DNA from: an uncultured Bacteroidaceae bacterium
GTDB taxonomy: Bacteria > Bacteroidota > Bacteroidia > Bacteroidales > Bacteroidaceae
Length of the DNA: 64,000 bases
Reading direction: 5' to 3'
Assembly: GCA_905235575.1 (NCBI GenBank)
Contig: CAJOLZ010000005.1
Coordinates: 84,818-148,817 of the forward strand
Notes under the pieces: generated by a model
What the model saw: the letters and a program-made list of their open reading frames with translations, nothing else
Told to the model about the DNA's origin: nothing
The model's database searches: none
Made by a program: the position numbers and the translations under genes
Part shown: positions 1 to 9,086 of the stretch, piece after piece
Position numbering within the stretch: the stretch's first letter is position 1
Layout of the letters: each line of letters begins with the position of its first letter

Positions 1-510
1 ACGTTTCACCTCAGCCGTTCTCTCTCCGGCAAAGGCTATCTCACAAATCTTTTCCCAATTCATCGAAGGGCCCAGGATCAGACTTCCGCATCCGATGTTC
101 CGAGCCAACTGAGCATCTGTCTCGCGGTCACCAATGACCCAACTGTGTTCCAAGTCATATTCGCCCTGCATATATTCCGTCAGCATGGCAGTGCCTGGTT
201 TTCGTGTGGGAAGATTGTCCTGCGGAAAACTGCGGTCGATGTGGATGGCATCGAAAGTCACGCCTTCACCTTCGAGCGTATCAAGCATGAACTGATGTGT
301 AGGCCAGAAATCTGCTTCTGGATACGAAGGAGTGCCCAGTCCGTCCTGATTGCTGACCATGACGAAAAGGTAGTCGGTGTGGCAGCGCAGGAATGAGAGA
401 GCACCGATGGCACCTGGGACAAAATGGAACTTTTCAAAGCTGTCCACTTGTTCGTCGGCTGGTTCCTGCAAGATGGTGCCGTCGCGGTCGATGAATAGGA
501 TGCGTTTCAT
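1..510 (-). CDS. hisB: HisB, histidinol-phosphate phosphatase domain (partial, 3' end cut)
   Basis: The visible 170 residues form a HAD-type histidinol-phosphate phosphatase domain, which removes phosphate from L-histidinol phosphate in the cytoplasm. The nucleophile motif FIDRDGTI is at residues 6-13 (Asp8, Asp10), a lysine motif TRKPGT follows, and VIGDRETD supplies the acidic motif III. The window ends before any imidazoleglycerol-phosphate dehydratase domain, so whether the gene is bifunctional, as is usual in Bacteroidetes, cannot be seen. The ATG at 510 lies 51 nt downstream of hisC, so it is the last visible gene of hisGDCB. It is too short a fragment to be listed by a simple complete-ORF search. 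Confidence 0.88.
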   Translation of the reverse strand, partial: MKRILFIDRDGTILQEPADEQVDSFEKFHFVPGAIGALSFLRCHTDYLFVMVSNQDGLGTPSYPEADFWPTHQFMLDTLEGEGVTFDAIHIDRSFPQDNLPTRKPGTAMLTEYMQGEYDLEHSWVIGDRETDAQLARNIGCGSLILGPSMNWEKICEIAFAGERTAEVKR

Positions 511-561
511 GTATTTTGAGTCCGTGAATTCTTAATTCTTGTCTACTCGATAATGATTCTG

Positions 562-1614
562 CTATTTGAACTGTCGCAATGCTCCCAGCAGTTCGTTGTT
601 CTCCTGAGGTGTGCCGACGGTAATGCGCAGACAGTTGCCGCACAGTTTCACACGGTTTCGGTTGCGCACCACTACGCCGCACTCAACTAAGTGATGATAG
701 ATGCGGTCGGCATCGGTCACTTTTATGAGCACGAAGTTGGCTGCCGTGGGATAGAGAGCCTGACAGATGGACAACTCGCTGAGAGCCGGCAAAAGGTTTT
801 CCCGTTCACGTCGAATCTGGTTCACCCATCGCTCCACTTTTTCAGGCTGAGAGAGCAACTGCATGGCGTAATCCTGCGTCAGGCTGTTCACGTTGTAGGG
901 GTATTTCACCTTGTTGAAAAGACCGATTATTTCCTCGCTGGCAAATGCCATGCCGAGACGTGCACCGGCCGAAGCCCAAGCCTTACTGAGGGTGTTCAGC
1001 ACGATGAGGTTGGGCTGACGATGGGCATAAAACCGAAGCGGCTCCAAGTCGGAAAAGTCGGAATAGGCTTCATCAACCACCACGATGCCGCGGAAGTTTC
1101 GTATGACGGCAGCGACCTCTTCACGTTGCAGATCGTTGCCCGTGGGATTATTGGGAGAGCAAAGCCAAATGACCTTCGTATGTTCGTCTGTAGCAGTCAG
1201 AAGTTTCTGGGCATTCAGTTGGAAATGTTCGTCAAGCAGCACAGGTCGGTATTCCACCTCGTTGATGTCGGCACAGACCTGATACATCCCATAAGTAGGT
1301 TCGATGGCCACTACGTTGTCCACGCCGGGACGACAGAATACGCGATATACCAAGTCGATAGCCTCATCGCTGCCGTTGCCAAGGAAGATATTTCTCTCGG
1401 GGACGCCCTTCAGTTGTGATATCCGCGCCTTGAGTGTCTCCTGCAAAGGGTCTGGATAGCGGTTGATGGGACCATTGTATGGACTTTCATTGGCATCGAG
1501 AAAGACATGAGCTGCCATGCCCTTGAACTCGTCGCGGGCACAACTGTATGGCTTCAGTTCCCAGATATTGGGACGGACTAATGCTTGCAAGTCGAAAGTT
1601 TGTGTCTCGTTCAT
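562..1614 (-). CDS. hisC: HisC, histidinol-phosphate aminotransferase
   Basis: A 350-residue class I/II PLP-dependent aminotransferase that converts imidazole acetol-phosphate and glutamate to L-histidinol phosphate in the cytoplasm. Visible family marks are LDANESPY near the N-terminus, the substrate and cofactor loop [15 protein letters not shown] (cofactor-binding Asp and Tyr), and the Schiff-base lysine in [14 protein letters not shown], followed by the phosphate-binding arginine. Length matches the family. It lies between hisD (77 nt upstream) and hisB (51 nt downstream) on the same strand, in the usual Bacteroidetes order G-D-C-B. The ATG at 1614 agrees with the family N-terminus. Confidence 0.95.
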   Translation of the reverse strand: MNETQTFDLQALVRPNIWELKPYSCARDEFKGMAAHVFLDANESPYNGPINRYPDPLQETLKARISQLKGVPERNIFLGNGSDEAIDLVYRVFCRPGVDNVVAIEPTYGMYQVCADINEVEYRPVLLDEHFQLNAQKLLTATDEHTKVIWLCSPNNPTGNDLQREEVAAVIRNFRGIVVVDEAYSDFSDLEPLRFYAHRQPNLIVLNTLSKAWASAGARLGMAFASEEIIGLFNKVKYPYNVNSLTQDYAMQLLSQPEKVERWVNQIRRERENLLPALSELSICQALYPTAANFVLIKVTDADRIYHHLVECGVVVRNRNRVKLCGNCLRITVGTPQENNELLGALRQFK

Positions 1615-1691
1615 CGTCGTTCTGTATTGTTGGGTTTCAACCGACCTTTTCTCGCCATTACGTTCGGTTTCCTGCGTATGGCTTAAGAAGA

Positions 1692-2975
1692 TTACTCGGT
1701 TTCTCTCAGTCTGAGTGTCATTGCATTCTTGTGGGCATCCAGTTGCTCGCCGGCTGCCATCTGCTCCACGGCGGGTCCTATGCTGCGGATTCCTGCCGGC
1801 GTGATGTGCTGGAACGTGATTTTGCGGATGAAACTGTCCAGATTTACACCGCTGTATGCCCTTGCATAGCCGTTCGTAGGCAGGGTGTGGTTGGTGCCGC
1901 TGGCATAGTCTCCAGCACTCTCCGGTGTCAGACTCCCGAGGAAGACACTGCCGGCATTCCGCACACTTTGAGCCAGTTCCATGTAGTTTTTGGTTTCGAT
2001 GATGAGGTGCTCAGGCGCATAGAGATTGGTGATGCGCATCATCTCTTCGCTGTCCTTCACTAGGATTATCTTGCTGGACGAGAGCGATGCCGCAGCTATC
2101 TCATGGCGAGGCAGGCGTGCCAGTTGGAGGTCGACCTGCTCTTCAACTTTTCCGATGAGCGATTCGCTGTCGGTGACAAGCAGTACCTGACTGTCTACGC
2201 CATGTTCGGCCTGACTCAAGAGGTCCGCAGCGACGTAGGCCGGATTGCTCGTTTCGTCGGCCAGCACCTCCACTTCGCTGGGGCCGGCAGGCATGTCGAT
2301 AGCCACGTCAGACAGGCTCACTTGCTGCTTGGCGCACATTACGAACTGATTGCCCGGGCCAAAGATTTTATATACCTTAGGTACGGATTCTGTTCCGTAA
2401 GCCATCGCGCCGATTGCCTGCACACCTCCAATCTTGAAGATTCGGTTTACGCCGGCGATGCGGGCTGCCACCAGAATGGCTGGATGCACAGAGCCGTCGC
2501 GACGGGGAGGCGTACACAGCACAATCTCGTCACATCCTGCGATGCGAGCCGGCGTGGCAAGCATCAGCACGGTGCTGAAGAGCGGAGCTGTTCCGCCCGG
2601 AATATAGAGGCCCACACGTTCGATGGGCACAGCCTGCTGCCAGCAGGTGACACCCTCGGTAACCTCCACTTTATGCGACTCGAACCGCTGGGCGGCATGA
2701 AACTTCTCGATATTCCGATGAGCCAGTTGCAGCGCCTCTTTCAGCGCATCGTCCACCAGCGTCTCGGCCTCGGCCATCTCCTCGTCACTCACAGCCAGCG
2801 AGTCGAGCGAGACATGGTCGAAACGCTGCTCGTATTCGCGCACAGCCTCGTCGCCGCGGCGTCGCACCTCGTCGAGCACGCCTGCCACTGTGGCGTTCAG
2901 GTCGGCAGCGTCGCGTGTGGGGCGTTTCAGCAGAGCGCCGAGTTCCTCCTCTTTCGGGTATCTGTATATGTTCAT
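1692..2975 (-). CDS. hisD: HisD, histidinol dehydrogenase
   Basis: A 427-residue zinc- and NAD-dependent enzyme that oxidises L-histidinol to L-histidine in two steps. Visible motifs are [25 protein letters not shown], the zinc-site stretch LLSQAEHG (Gln and His), and APEHLII (catalytic Glu-His). The ATG at 2975 is preferred over an in-frame GTG three bases upstream, because MNIYRYP matches family N-termini. It starts 10 nt after the hisG stop, consistent with tight co-transcription. Length is normal. Confidence 0.95.
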   Translation of the reverse strand: MNIYRYPKEEELGALLKRPTRDAADLNATVAGVLDEVRRRGDEAVREYEQRFDHVSLDSLAVSDEEMAEAETLVDDALKEALQLAHRNIEKFHAAQRFESHKVEVTEGVTCWQQAVPIERVGLYIPGGTAPLFSTVLMLATPARIAGCDEIVLCTPPRRDGSVHPAILVAARIAGVNRIFKIGGVQAIGAMAYGTESVPKVYKIFGPGNQFVMCAKQQVSLSDVAIDMPAGPSEVEVLADETSNPAYVAADLLSQAEHGVDSQVLLVTDSESLIGKVEEQVDLQLARLPRHEIAAASLSSSKIILVKDSEEMMRITNLYAPEHLIIETKNYMELAQSVRNAGSVFLGSLTPESAGDYASGTNHTLPTNGYARAYSGVNLDSFIRKITFQHITPAGIRSIGPAVEQMAAGEQLDAHKNAMTLRLRETE

Positions 2976-2985
2976 CACGATTATT

Positions 2986-3837
2986 TTAGGGAATCATCTT
3001 TTCGATGGGCACCACCAGTATGCCCTGAGCGCCCAGCTCCTTCAACTGACGGATAATCTCCCAGAAACGTTTCTCGTCGATAACGGTGTGTACGCTGCTC
3101 CATCCCTCGGTGGCGAGCGGCATCACGGTGGGGCTCTTTGCACCCGGCAATACACTCACCACGTCGGCCACGCGGTCTGTCGGGACGTTCATCAGCACGT
3201 ACTTCTTGTCCTCGGCGGCCTTCACAGCCTCGATGCGGAAGAGCAATTCGTCGAGCGTAGCCCGTTTTTCTTTGTCCAGACTACGGTTGGCAATCAGTAT
3301 CGCCTCGCTCTTCATCACCACTTCCACCTCTTTCAGGTTGTTGCTCACCAGGGTGCTGCCGCTGGAGACGATGTCGAAGATGGCGTCCGAGAGTCCGATG
3401 CCCGGGCTAATCTCCACCGAGCCCATGATGACATGTATGTCGGCCGCGATGTGGTGCTCCTGCATGAAACGGCGCAGGATGCCGGGATACGAGGTGGCTA
3501 TCTTCTTACCCTCGAACCACTTCAGGCCGAGATACGAAATACCCTTGGGGATGGCCAGCGAGAGGCGGCATTTGCTGAATCCCAGCGGCCGCACAATCTC
3601 GGCATCCTCGTGTCGTTCTTCATATTCGTTCAGCCCGACGATGCCCAGGTCGGCCACGCCGGTGGCCACACTCTGCGGAATGTCATCGTCGCGCAGATAC
3701 AAGATTTCTACAGGGAAATTACTACTCTGTGTGAGCAGTGTGCGGGCGCTGCTGCTCACCTTTATGCCAGCCTCGGCCAGCAGGGACATGGTGTCTTCGT
3801 TCAGACGTCCCTTCGATTGTACCGCTATTCGTAACAT
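2986..3837 (-). CDS. hisG: HisG, ATP phosphoribosyltransferase (long form)
   Basis: A 283-residue enzyme that catalyses the first committed step of histidine synthesis, joining ATP and PRPP. MLRIAVQSKGRLNED at the N-terminus, the PRPP-binding stretch DIVSSGSTL, and a C-terminal region of about 75 residues resembling the regulatory HisG_C domain mark it as the long form, which works without HisZ and is feedback-inhibited by histidine in the family. The frame stays open upstream to 4005, but that stretch contains the promoter and a repeat array, so the real start is ATG 3837 (or ATG 3843). It heads the his operon. Confidence 0.94.
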   Translation of the reverse strand: MLRIAVQSKGRLNEDTMSLLAEAGIKVSSSARTLLTQSSNFPVEILYLRDDDIPQSVATGVADLGIVGLNEYEERHEDAEIVRPLGFSKCRLSLAIPKGISYLGLKWFEGKKIATSYPGILRRFMQEHHIAADIHVIMGSVEISPGIGLSDAIFDIVSSGSTLVSNNLKEVEVVMKSEAILIANRSLDKEKRATLDELLFRIEAVKAAEDKKYVLMNVPTDRVADVVSVLPGAKSPTVMPLATEGWSSVHTVIDEKRFWEIIRQLKELGAQGILVVPIEKMIP

Positions 3838-3858
3838 GTTCATTCTCGTTTCAGCCTG

Positions 3859-3890
3859 CAAAGTTACGAATAAGCGAGCAGAAACCCAAA
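3859..3890 (-). promoter_or_regulatory. Promoter of hisGDCB
   Basis: On the minus strand TAACTTTG (3866-3859) matches the Bacteroidetes -7 box TAnnTTTG. A TTTG (3890-3887) lies 20 nt further upstream as a -33 box and forms the end of a perfect 12-bp palindrome CAAATATATTTG (3887-3898). The start codon is about 20 nt downstream. Confidence 0.65.
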
Positions 3891-3956
3891 TATATTTGAG
3901 GTTTTCCAAGCGAGGAGCATCTTCTGACACTGGCAGCCTGTCACTCCGTCTGAAAA

Positions 3957-4036
3957 CGCAACGTGGTGCGACGGGCATCGCAACGTGCTGCGACAGGCGT
4001 CGCACCGTGGTGCGTCAGCCGACGAACCACGGTGCG
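3957..4036. repeat. 22-bp-pitch palindromic array A (4 units)
   Basis: Four 14-bp imperfect palindromes begin at 3957, 3979, 4001 and 4023, separated by 8-nt linkers: CGCAACGTGGTGCG, CGCAACGTGCTGCG, CGCACCGTGGTGCG, CGAACCACGGTGCG. The array lies after the 3' end of the lactonase gene and upstream of the hisG promoter. It belongs to a family with 12 loci in this window. Confidence 0.9.
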
Positions 4037-4062
4037 ATGACGGGAGGCTTGGAATGTAAGGT

Positions 4063-5154
4063 TTACCTACACCTCTTCTTGGCCTTCGGGACGAAGAATT
4101 TGAGACACGAAGGATTGTTCATGGGAATGCGCTTTCCGGTGTCGGTGAGGAGGCCTGTGAGTATGTGGCGCGAGAAAATCTGAATGACGTCCTCGTCGCG
4201 GCTCGCCACCAACAGATAGCGTCCGTCGGGCGTGATGGCGAAATTGCGCGGATAGGCAGCCGTGGGCTGGTAGCCGATTTTGGTGAGCGTCCCGTCCTCT
4301 TTCACGCGCAGGATGGAGAGTCCGTCGCCCTTCAGGCGGTGGCTGGCATAGACAAAACGTCCGTCGGGCGACATGTGTATGTCGGCACTACCTCCGGCGC
4401 CGAGTGAATCGCAGAGCACAGCCTGAAGCACACGCACGTGGTCGGGGTCGGAATAGTCGAGCGTACATACCTCACCAGAGATTTCGCCCAGCAGATAGGC
4501 CAGGGGACGGTCGGGCGAGAAGCAGAGGTGGCGCGGCCCGAGGAGCGCCTTGGTGAAATGGTCGGACTGGTGTTCGGGGTCGATTTGCGGTGTGCCGTGC
4601 GAATCGAGGGTGAAGGCGCGTATCTGGTCGGTTCCCAGGTCGGTGCACCAGAGGCGCTTCCCGTCGGGGGTATAGTAAACGCCGTGCATGTAGGGGTGCG
4701 TCTGTCGCTCGGGATGCACGCTGCTGCCCGTGAATTTATAGACGTTGGGCGAGCCGAGACGTCCGCCGCGCTTCACTTGGAAGGAGGTGATGCTGCCGCT
4801 GTAATAGTTGGCTGTGACCACCAGACGTCCGTTGGGCGAGAGGGCGATGTTACTGGGTGCGCCGCCGTGAGCCAGCTGGCTGCTCGTCAGCTTTAACGTG
4901 CCTTTTCGGGGATTGAATTCCAGGCTGTTGGCGGTGGCGGTGACTTCGTTCGCGTCTTCGCCTACGGAGTAGATGTGGCGACCGTCGGGCGAAAGGCATA
5001 GGAAGCCGGGATTGGAGATGCCCGTAGCTCCGCAAAGATAGGTGGTCTCGGCCGTCTCAGTATCGAAGGTATACACGCGCACGCCCTCGTCTTTGGCTCC
5101 CGAGTAGCTGCCCACGAAAAGATAGATGATGGAAAGAATGATGGAAAAATTCAT
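4063..5154 (-). CDS. Lactonase family beta-propeller protein (6-phosphogluconolactonase-like)
   Basis: A 363-residue protein of the lactonase family (Pfam PF10282 type, seven-bladed propeller). Propeller repeats are visible as LSPDGRHIYSV, LSPNGRLVV, FSPDRPLAYL, MSPDGRFVYAS and TPDGRYLLVAS. Relatives hydrolyse 6-phosphogluconolactone or act as carboxy-cis,cis-muconate cyclases; the substrate here is not provable from sequence. The first 13 residues are hydrophobic but lack a clear signal-peptidase site, and the propeller begins almost at once (VGSYSGAKDEG), so location is uncertain. It is a monocistronic minus-strand gene, divergent from the DUF5020 gene. Confidence 0.85.
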   Translation of the reverse strand: MNFSIILSIIYLFVGSYSGAKDEGVRVYTFDTETAETTYLCGATGISNPGFLCLSPDGRHIYSVGEDANEVTATANSLEFNPRKGTLKLTSSQLAHGGAPSNIALSPNGRLVVTANYYSGSITSFQVKRGGRLGSPNVYKFTGSSVHPERQTHPYMHGVYYTPDGKRLWCTDLGTDQIRAFTLDSHGTPQIDPEHQSDHFTKALLGPRHLCFSPDRPLAYLLGEISGEVCTLDYSDPDHVRVLQAVLCDSLGAGGSADIHMSPDGRFVYASHRLKGDGLSILRVKEDGTLTKIGYQPTAAYPRNFAITPDGRYLLVASRDEDVIQIFSRHILTGLLTDTGKRIPMNNPSCLKFFVPKAKKRCR

Positions 5155-5224
5155 AAAGCAGATGTTTTTTAAAATTCACAACTTACAATACACAATTCAT
5201 AACATGAAACGTACTTCATGGTGT

Positions 5225-5256
5225 CAAAGGTAGAAAGATTTTTCGTTTTTTCAACA
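5225..5256 (-). promoter_or_regulatory. Promoter of lactonase-like gene
   Basis: The minus strand carries TACCTTTG (5232-5225), preceded by an A-rich tract and TTG about 19 nt upstream. The start codon at 5154 implies a leader of about 65 nt. Confidence 0.55.
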
Positions 5257-5276
5257 AAGAACAGGTGGAAAAATGC

Positions 5277-5284
5277 TATCTTTG
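5277..5284 (+). promoter_or_regulatory. -7 box of DUF5020 gene
   Basis: TATCTTTG fits TAnnTTTG in an AT-rich intergenic stretch, about 60 nt before the ATG at 5344. No clear -33 TTTG is visible. Confidence 0.5.
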
Positions 5285-5343
5285 CGCCTAAAATCCATAA
5301 AAAACAGACATACCAGTCTATTATCAACCATTTATTTACAAAA

Positions 5344-6096
5344 ATGAAACGATTTATTTTTTCACTCCTGCTGATGACTACAGCTTTGGGAACTTGGGCA
5401 CAAGTAAACCTGCAAATGCACTACGACCTGGGACGAAAGACTAATCCCGACACGGAAAATGACCGACCAAACTTCACTGCAACCATCGAACAGTTCCGTC
5501 CCGACCGACTGGGCAACATTTTCTATTTTATCGACCTCGACCTCTACAGCCACGGCATGAAGGGAGCATACATCGAATTCTCACGTGAATTCAACCTGGG
5601 TCAAAAAGGCCTCGCCATACACGGCGAATACAACGGCGGACTGACATCGGGACGACAGGAAATATGGTGCAGTCAGTTTCAGCATGCCCTGCTCGCCGGA
5701 CCGGCATACAACGGGCACAGCAACGATTTCCGCCGCACCTGGAGCGTGCAGGCACTCTTCAAGCAATACTTTCATGGCAACGGCAACTCGAGCGCCTTCC
5801 CGGGATGGCAACTGACTGGGGTCTGGAGCCTGACATTTGCGCCCCGCGACATGTTCACCTTCTCGGGCTATATCGACTTCTGGCGCAGCCGCAAAAGTGC
5901 TGGAAAATATCACGTCACAATGATGTCCGAACCGCAGCTGTGGTACAATCTGGACAGCATGCGGCGAGGTGGAAAGACACATCTGAGCATCGGCACCGAA
6001 TGGGAAGTGAGCAACAATTTCATCTATCCCACCTGCGACACCGACCGCACCTTCTTCTGGAACCCGACGCTGGCCGTGAAGTGGACGATGAAGTGA
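5344..6096 (+). CDS. DUF5020 family secreted/outer-membrane protein
   Basis: A 250-residue protein with a signal peptide (MKRFIFSLLLMTTALGTWAQ, cleavage after Ala-Gln region). It resembles DUF5020 proteins of Bacteroidales, a group related to Tsx-like nucleoside-channel barrels, with the conserved early stretch QFRPDRLGNIFYFIDLD and alternating aromatic beta-strands up to the C-terminal VKWTMK. The frame is open back to 5218, but the -7 box at 5277 lies inside that extension, so ATG 5344 is the start. The exact substrate or role is unknown. Its 3' end faces the GH3 gene only 12 bp away. Confidence 0.78.
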   Translation: MKRFIFSLLLMTTALGTWAQVNLQMHYDLGRKTNPDTENDRPNFTATIEQFRPDRLGNIFYFIDLDLYSHGMKGAYIEFSREFNLGQKGLAIHGEYNGGLTSGRQEIWCSQFQHALLAGPAYNGHSNDFRRTWSVQALFKQYFHGNGNSSAFPGWQLTGVWSLTFAPRDMFTFSGYIDFWRSRKSAGKYHVTMMSEPQLWYNLDSMRRGGKTHLSIGTEWEVSNNFIYPTCDTDRTFFWNPTLAVKWTMK

Positions 6097-6108
6097 TATC
6101 CTGTCACT

Positions 6109-8355
6109 TCACTTTCGCACCACACCGAGAGTCTGCAAGTCGGAGGCACGACAGCTAGTACCCACTTGCAATTCGTATCGTCCGGGATACTGTGTGAGGG
6201 TGTTTGTCTGCGGATTCCACCATTCGAAATCCTTGTCGGTGAACGGTATTTCTACCGTAACACTCCCTCCAGCCGGCACCTCCACACGGCGGAAGGCGCG
6301 AAGCGTGCGCACTGGGCCATCCGCATCGTCGGGACGACGCAAATAGACCTGAACCACCTCGGCCCCATCGCGAGAACCGACATTGCGAACACGTGCCGAA
6401 ACCACACCATTACGATACCTCACACGGTCCACACGAAACGAGGTGTAGCTCAGTCCGAAACCGAACGGCCAAAGAGGTTCCTCTGTCATGTAACGATAGG
6501 TACGACCTTGCATCCGATAATCTTCATAGTCTGGCAGTTGAGCATTGTTGCGATAGAACGTAACGGGCAACTTACCGCTGGGATTGCATCGTCCATAGAG
6601 CACATCCGCCACAGCCGTGCCACCACTCTGTCCACCGTACCATGCCTGAACGATGGCATCGCAGAAGCGCGATTCGGGCTCCAAGGCAATGGCACTGCCC
6701 GAGCAATTGACAAAGACGATACGGGCTCCGGCCTCGTGAAGACGACGCAAGAGGCGACGCTGCACATCGGGAAGTTCAATGTCGGTGCGGTCGCCTCCGT
6801 AGAAACCCGGATAGTGAACCGACATTTCTTCACCCTCGAGACGAGGTGAAATGCCTCCCACGTAGATAACAACCCATGAATCGAGGTTCTCTTTCAGAAG
6901 ACCCGCAGGCATCGGCAGCCCCTGCGCAGCCTCGTCGGGCGTCTGCACCAAGGGATAGTCAAACCATTCCACCTTGCCCGTATTGCCTTTCTCGATGGCC
7001 GAATAGATGGTCTCGGTGTGCGAAGGGAAGCCATTGTAGTTTCCCCACTGCATGGTGGAATCCACTGCGTTCTGCCCTATGACGAGGATATTCTGGTCGG
7101 GACTGAGAGGCAAGAGATTGTTGCGATTCTGCAGCAAGACGATGCTCTGCCGAGCCGATTCGAGAGCCAAGGCACAATGTTCGGGACAATCGACCACGGT
7201 GGACGGAATGTTTTTCCATTCCACCAAACTTTCGTCATCGAAATCACCCAAGAGGAAACGGGCACGCAACAGACGAATGAGACTGCGGTCAACCTCAGCC
7301 TCAGAGACTTTTCCTGCAGCAACGCCCTCGACAAGCGAACGGAATGACTGTCCGCACTCTACGTCGGTTCCTGAACGAAGAGCGTGCGAAACGGCATCGA
7401 CCTTCGTAGCCGAAAAGCCATGACGACCATTCTCCCAGAAATCATTCAAGGCCCCGCAGTCGCTCGTTACAAGCCCGTCGAAACCCCATTCTTGACGCAA
7501 TATCTGCTGCAAGAGACGCGTGTTTCCGCAGCAAGGTTCACCATCGAAACGCTGATAGGCACACATAATCTCGGCGACATGCCCATCTTGCACCAGCGTC
7601 TTGAAAGCAGGCAAATAAGTCTCCCAAAGGTCACGCGGAGGCAACGATTCAATATCCATCCTGTGACGACTCCATTCAGGGCCACTGTGCACTGCAAAAT
7701 GCTTAGCGCAAGCCAACAACTTCTGGTAGCGATGTCCTTCGGGGCCCTGCAGTCCGCGCACCACAGCCAAGCCCATGCGCGATGTCAGATAAGGGTCTTC
7801 GCCATAAGTCTCCTGTCCCCTGCCCCATCGTGGGTCGCGGAAGATGTTGATATTAGGTGTCCAGAACGAAAGACCTTCGTAGATATGACTGTGTCCGTCG
7901 CGTCGGGCAATGTTGTTTTTCGCCCGAGCCTCGGTGCTGACAGCATCAAAACAACGCTGCACAAGCCCGTCGTTCCATGTGGCAGCCAGCCCCATCGTAA
8001 TGGGAAAGACCGTGGCAAGTCCGTTTCGCCCTACGCCATGCAAAGCCTCGCTCCACCAGTTGAATTCAGGGATGCCCCATCGTTCGTTGGCCCGCGATTC
8101 GTGTTCCATCAACGTCACTTTCTCCTGAAGACTGAGACGCGAGCACAAATCCTCAGCCCTTTCCTGTGGCGAGAGAGATGGATCCTGATAAGGGAAACGT
8201 GGCTGCTGAGCAAACAGAGAGAGGCTCGAGAAAGTTGACAGCAGGACGACCGATGGAACAGCGAGAGTTAAGCGGAGCCTGCTTCGACCTGGCCGAGTCG
8301 TAACAGAGGAAGACAGAACGTCTATGAAAAGTCGAAAATTCATCATTCTTTGCAT
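6109..8355 (-). CDS. Glycoside hydrolase family 3 (beta-xylosidase/beta-glucosidase type)
   Basis: A roughly 745-residue secreted GH3 enzyme that releases terminal beta-linked sugars. Domains in order: signal peptide with hydrophobic core VPSVVLLSTF and cleavage near SLFAQQ; the TIM-barrel domain with GRGQETYGEDP, LACAKHFAVHSGPE and the nucleophile Asp in VTSDCGALNDF; the alpha/beta sandwich with VLLQNRNNLLPL and YGGQSGGTAVADVLYG; and a C-terminal fibronectin-III-like domain. Motifs are closest to the xylosidase branch. Candidate ATGs are at 8355, 8346 and 8343; anything further upstream would include the promoter. It is transcribed away from the nitroreductase-GH29 pair, suggesting a glycan-degrading neighbourhood. 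Confidence 0.9.
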   Translation of the reverse strand: MQRMMNFRLFIDVLSSSVTTRPGRSRLRLTLAVPSVVLLSTFSSLSLFAQQPRFPYQDPSLSPQERAEDLCSRLSLQEKVTLMEHESRANERWGIPEFNWWSEALHGVGRNGLATVFPITMGLAATWNDGLVQRCFDAVSTEARAKNNIARRDGHSHIYEGLSFWTPNINIFRDPRWGRGQETYGEDPYLTSRMGLAVVRGLQGPEGHRYQKLLACAKHFAVHSGPEWSRHRMDIESLPPRDLWETYLPAFKTLVQDGHVAEIMCAYQRFDGEPCCGNTRLLQQILRQEWGFDGLVTSDCGALNDFWENGRHGFSATKVDAVSHALRSGTDVECGQSFRSLVEGVAAGKVSEAEVDRSLIRLLRARFLLGDFDDESLVEWKNIPSTVVDCPEHCALALESARQSIVLLQNRNNLLPLSPDQNILVIGQNAVDSTMQWGNYNGFPSHTETIYSAIEKGNTGKVEWFDYPLVQTPDEAAQGLPMPAGLLKENLDSWVVIYVGGISPRLEGEEMSVHYPGFYGGDRTDIELPDVQRRLLRRLHEAGARIVFVNCSGSAIALEPESRFCDAIVQAWYGGQSGGTAVADVLYGRCNPSGKLPVTFYRNNAQLPDYEDYRMQGRTYRYMTEEPLWPFGFGLSYTSFRVDRVRYRNGVVSARVRNVGSRDGAEVVQVYLRRPDDADGPVRTLRAFRRVEVPAGGSVTVEIPFTDKDFEWWNPQTNTLTQYPGRYELQVGTSCRASDLQTLGVVRK

Positions 8356-8374
8356 TTTAGTAGGATATTCGCTC

Positions 8375-8382
8375 CAAAGATA
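8375..8382 (-). promoter_or_regulatory. -7 box of GH3 gene
   Basis: TATCTTTG on the minus strand lies about 20 nt before ATG 8355. This excludes the longer in-frame start at 8388. Confidence 0.55.
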
Positions 8383-8405
8383 CGGCATTTCCAGTGAAAA
8401 ATAAC

Positions 8406-8413
8406 TATCTTTG
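8406..8413 (+). promoter_or_regulatory. -7 box of nitroreductase-GH29 operon
   Basis: TATCTTTG lies 33 nt before ATG 8446 and only about 24 bp from the divergent GH3 -7 box, so the two promoters share one short region. Confidence 0.55.
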
Positions 8414-8445
8414 CGGCAAATTATTCAATCAACAACCAGCAGACA

Positions 8446-9078
8446 ATGAAAAGAATCTTACTTGCAGGCGCAATGATGACCCTGCTGCTGAGCAGCCCCA
8501 TGAGCGGACAAACCATCAAATTGCCAGCTCCCAACATGAAGCGTCCCTCGCTGAGCGTCATGGAAACATTCCGCCAGCGCAAGAGCGAACGCACTTTCAG
8601 TACACGCAACATCAACAGACAACTGCTCTCCGACCTGCTCTGGGCCGCACAGGGCAAGAACCGCGACGACGGCAAGCTCACCACACCCACCTGCATGAAC
8701 TGGCAAGAGATACGCCTCTATGTCTTCGATGCACAGGGTGTCTCGCTCTACGACCCACAGACCCACACTCTCTCGCAAGTGGTGCGCGGCGACCACCGAA
8801 ACCTGGTGGCTGGTGGGCAAGACTGGGCCAAGGAAGCACCCATCAGCTTCGTACTCGTCAACGACATGGACAAGATGGGACTCCACGACGAACGGACACG
8901 CGAAATGACTTCCGTCGACATAGGCATCTGCACACAGAACATCTGTCTGGCATGCGCCGCATTCGGGCTCAATACAGTTCCGCGCGGCACCATGGATAAC
9001 GCTCAGATACAGAAACTGCTCAGGCTCAGCCAATATCAGATACCAGTGATGAACAATCCCATAGGATACCCAAAGTGA
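8446..9078 (+). CDS. Secreted nitroreductase family protein (SagB/NfsA-like fold)
   Basis: A 210-residue FMN-dependent nitroreductase-fold protein with an N-terminal signal peptide (MKRILLAGAMMTLLLSSPMSGQ), so it probably acts in the periplasm. RQRKSERTFS is the usual FMN phosphate-binding start of the fold, followed by LLSDLLWAAQGKNRDDGK and the C-terminal IGICTQNICLACAAFGL helix and IGYPK end. Substrate unknown; a role with the neighbouring fucosidase is inferred only from operon position. Its TGA overlaps the upstream region of the GH29 start. Confidence 0.82.
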   Translation: MKRILLAGAMMTLLLSSPMSGQTIKLPAPNMKRPSLSVMETFRQRKSERTFSTRNINRQLLSDLLWAAQGKNRDDGKLTTPTCMNWQEIRLYVFDAQGVSLYDPQTHTLSQVVRGDHRNLVAGGQDWAKEAPISFVLVNDMDKMGLHDERTREMTSVDIGICTQNICLACAAFGLNTVPRGTMDNAQIQKLLRLSQYQIPVMNNPIGYPK

Positions 9079-9086
9079 GAGCAACC

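Noticed and set aside
3838..4005. N-terminal extension of HisG
   Set aside because: The extension would be encoded by the palindromic array and the promoter; the 283-residue form matches the family.
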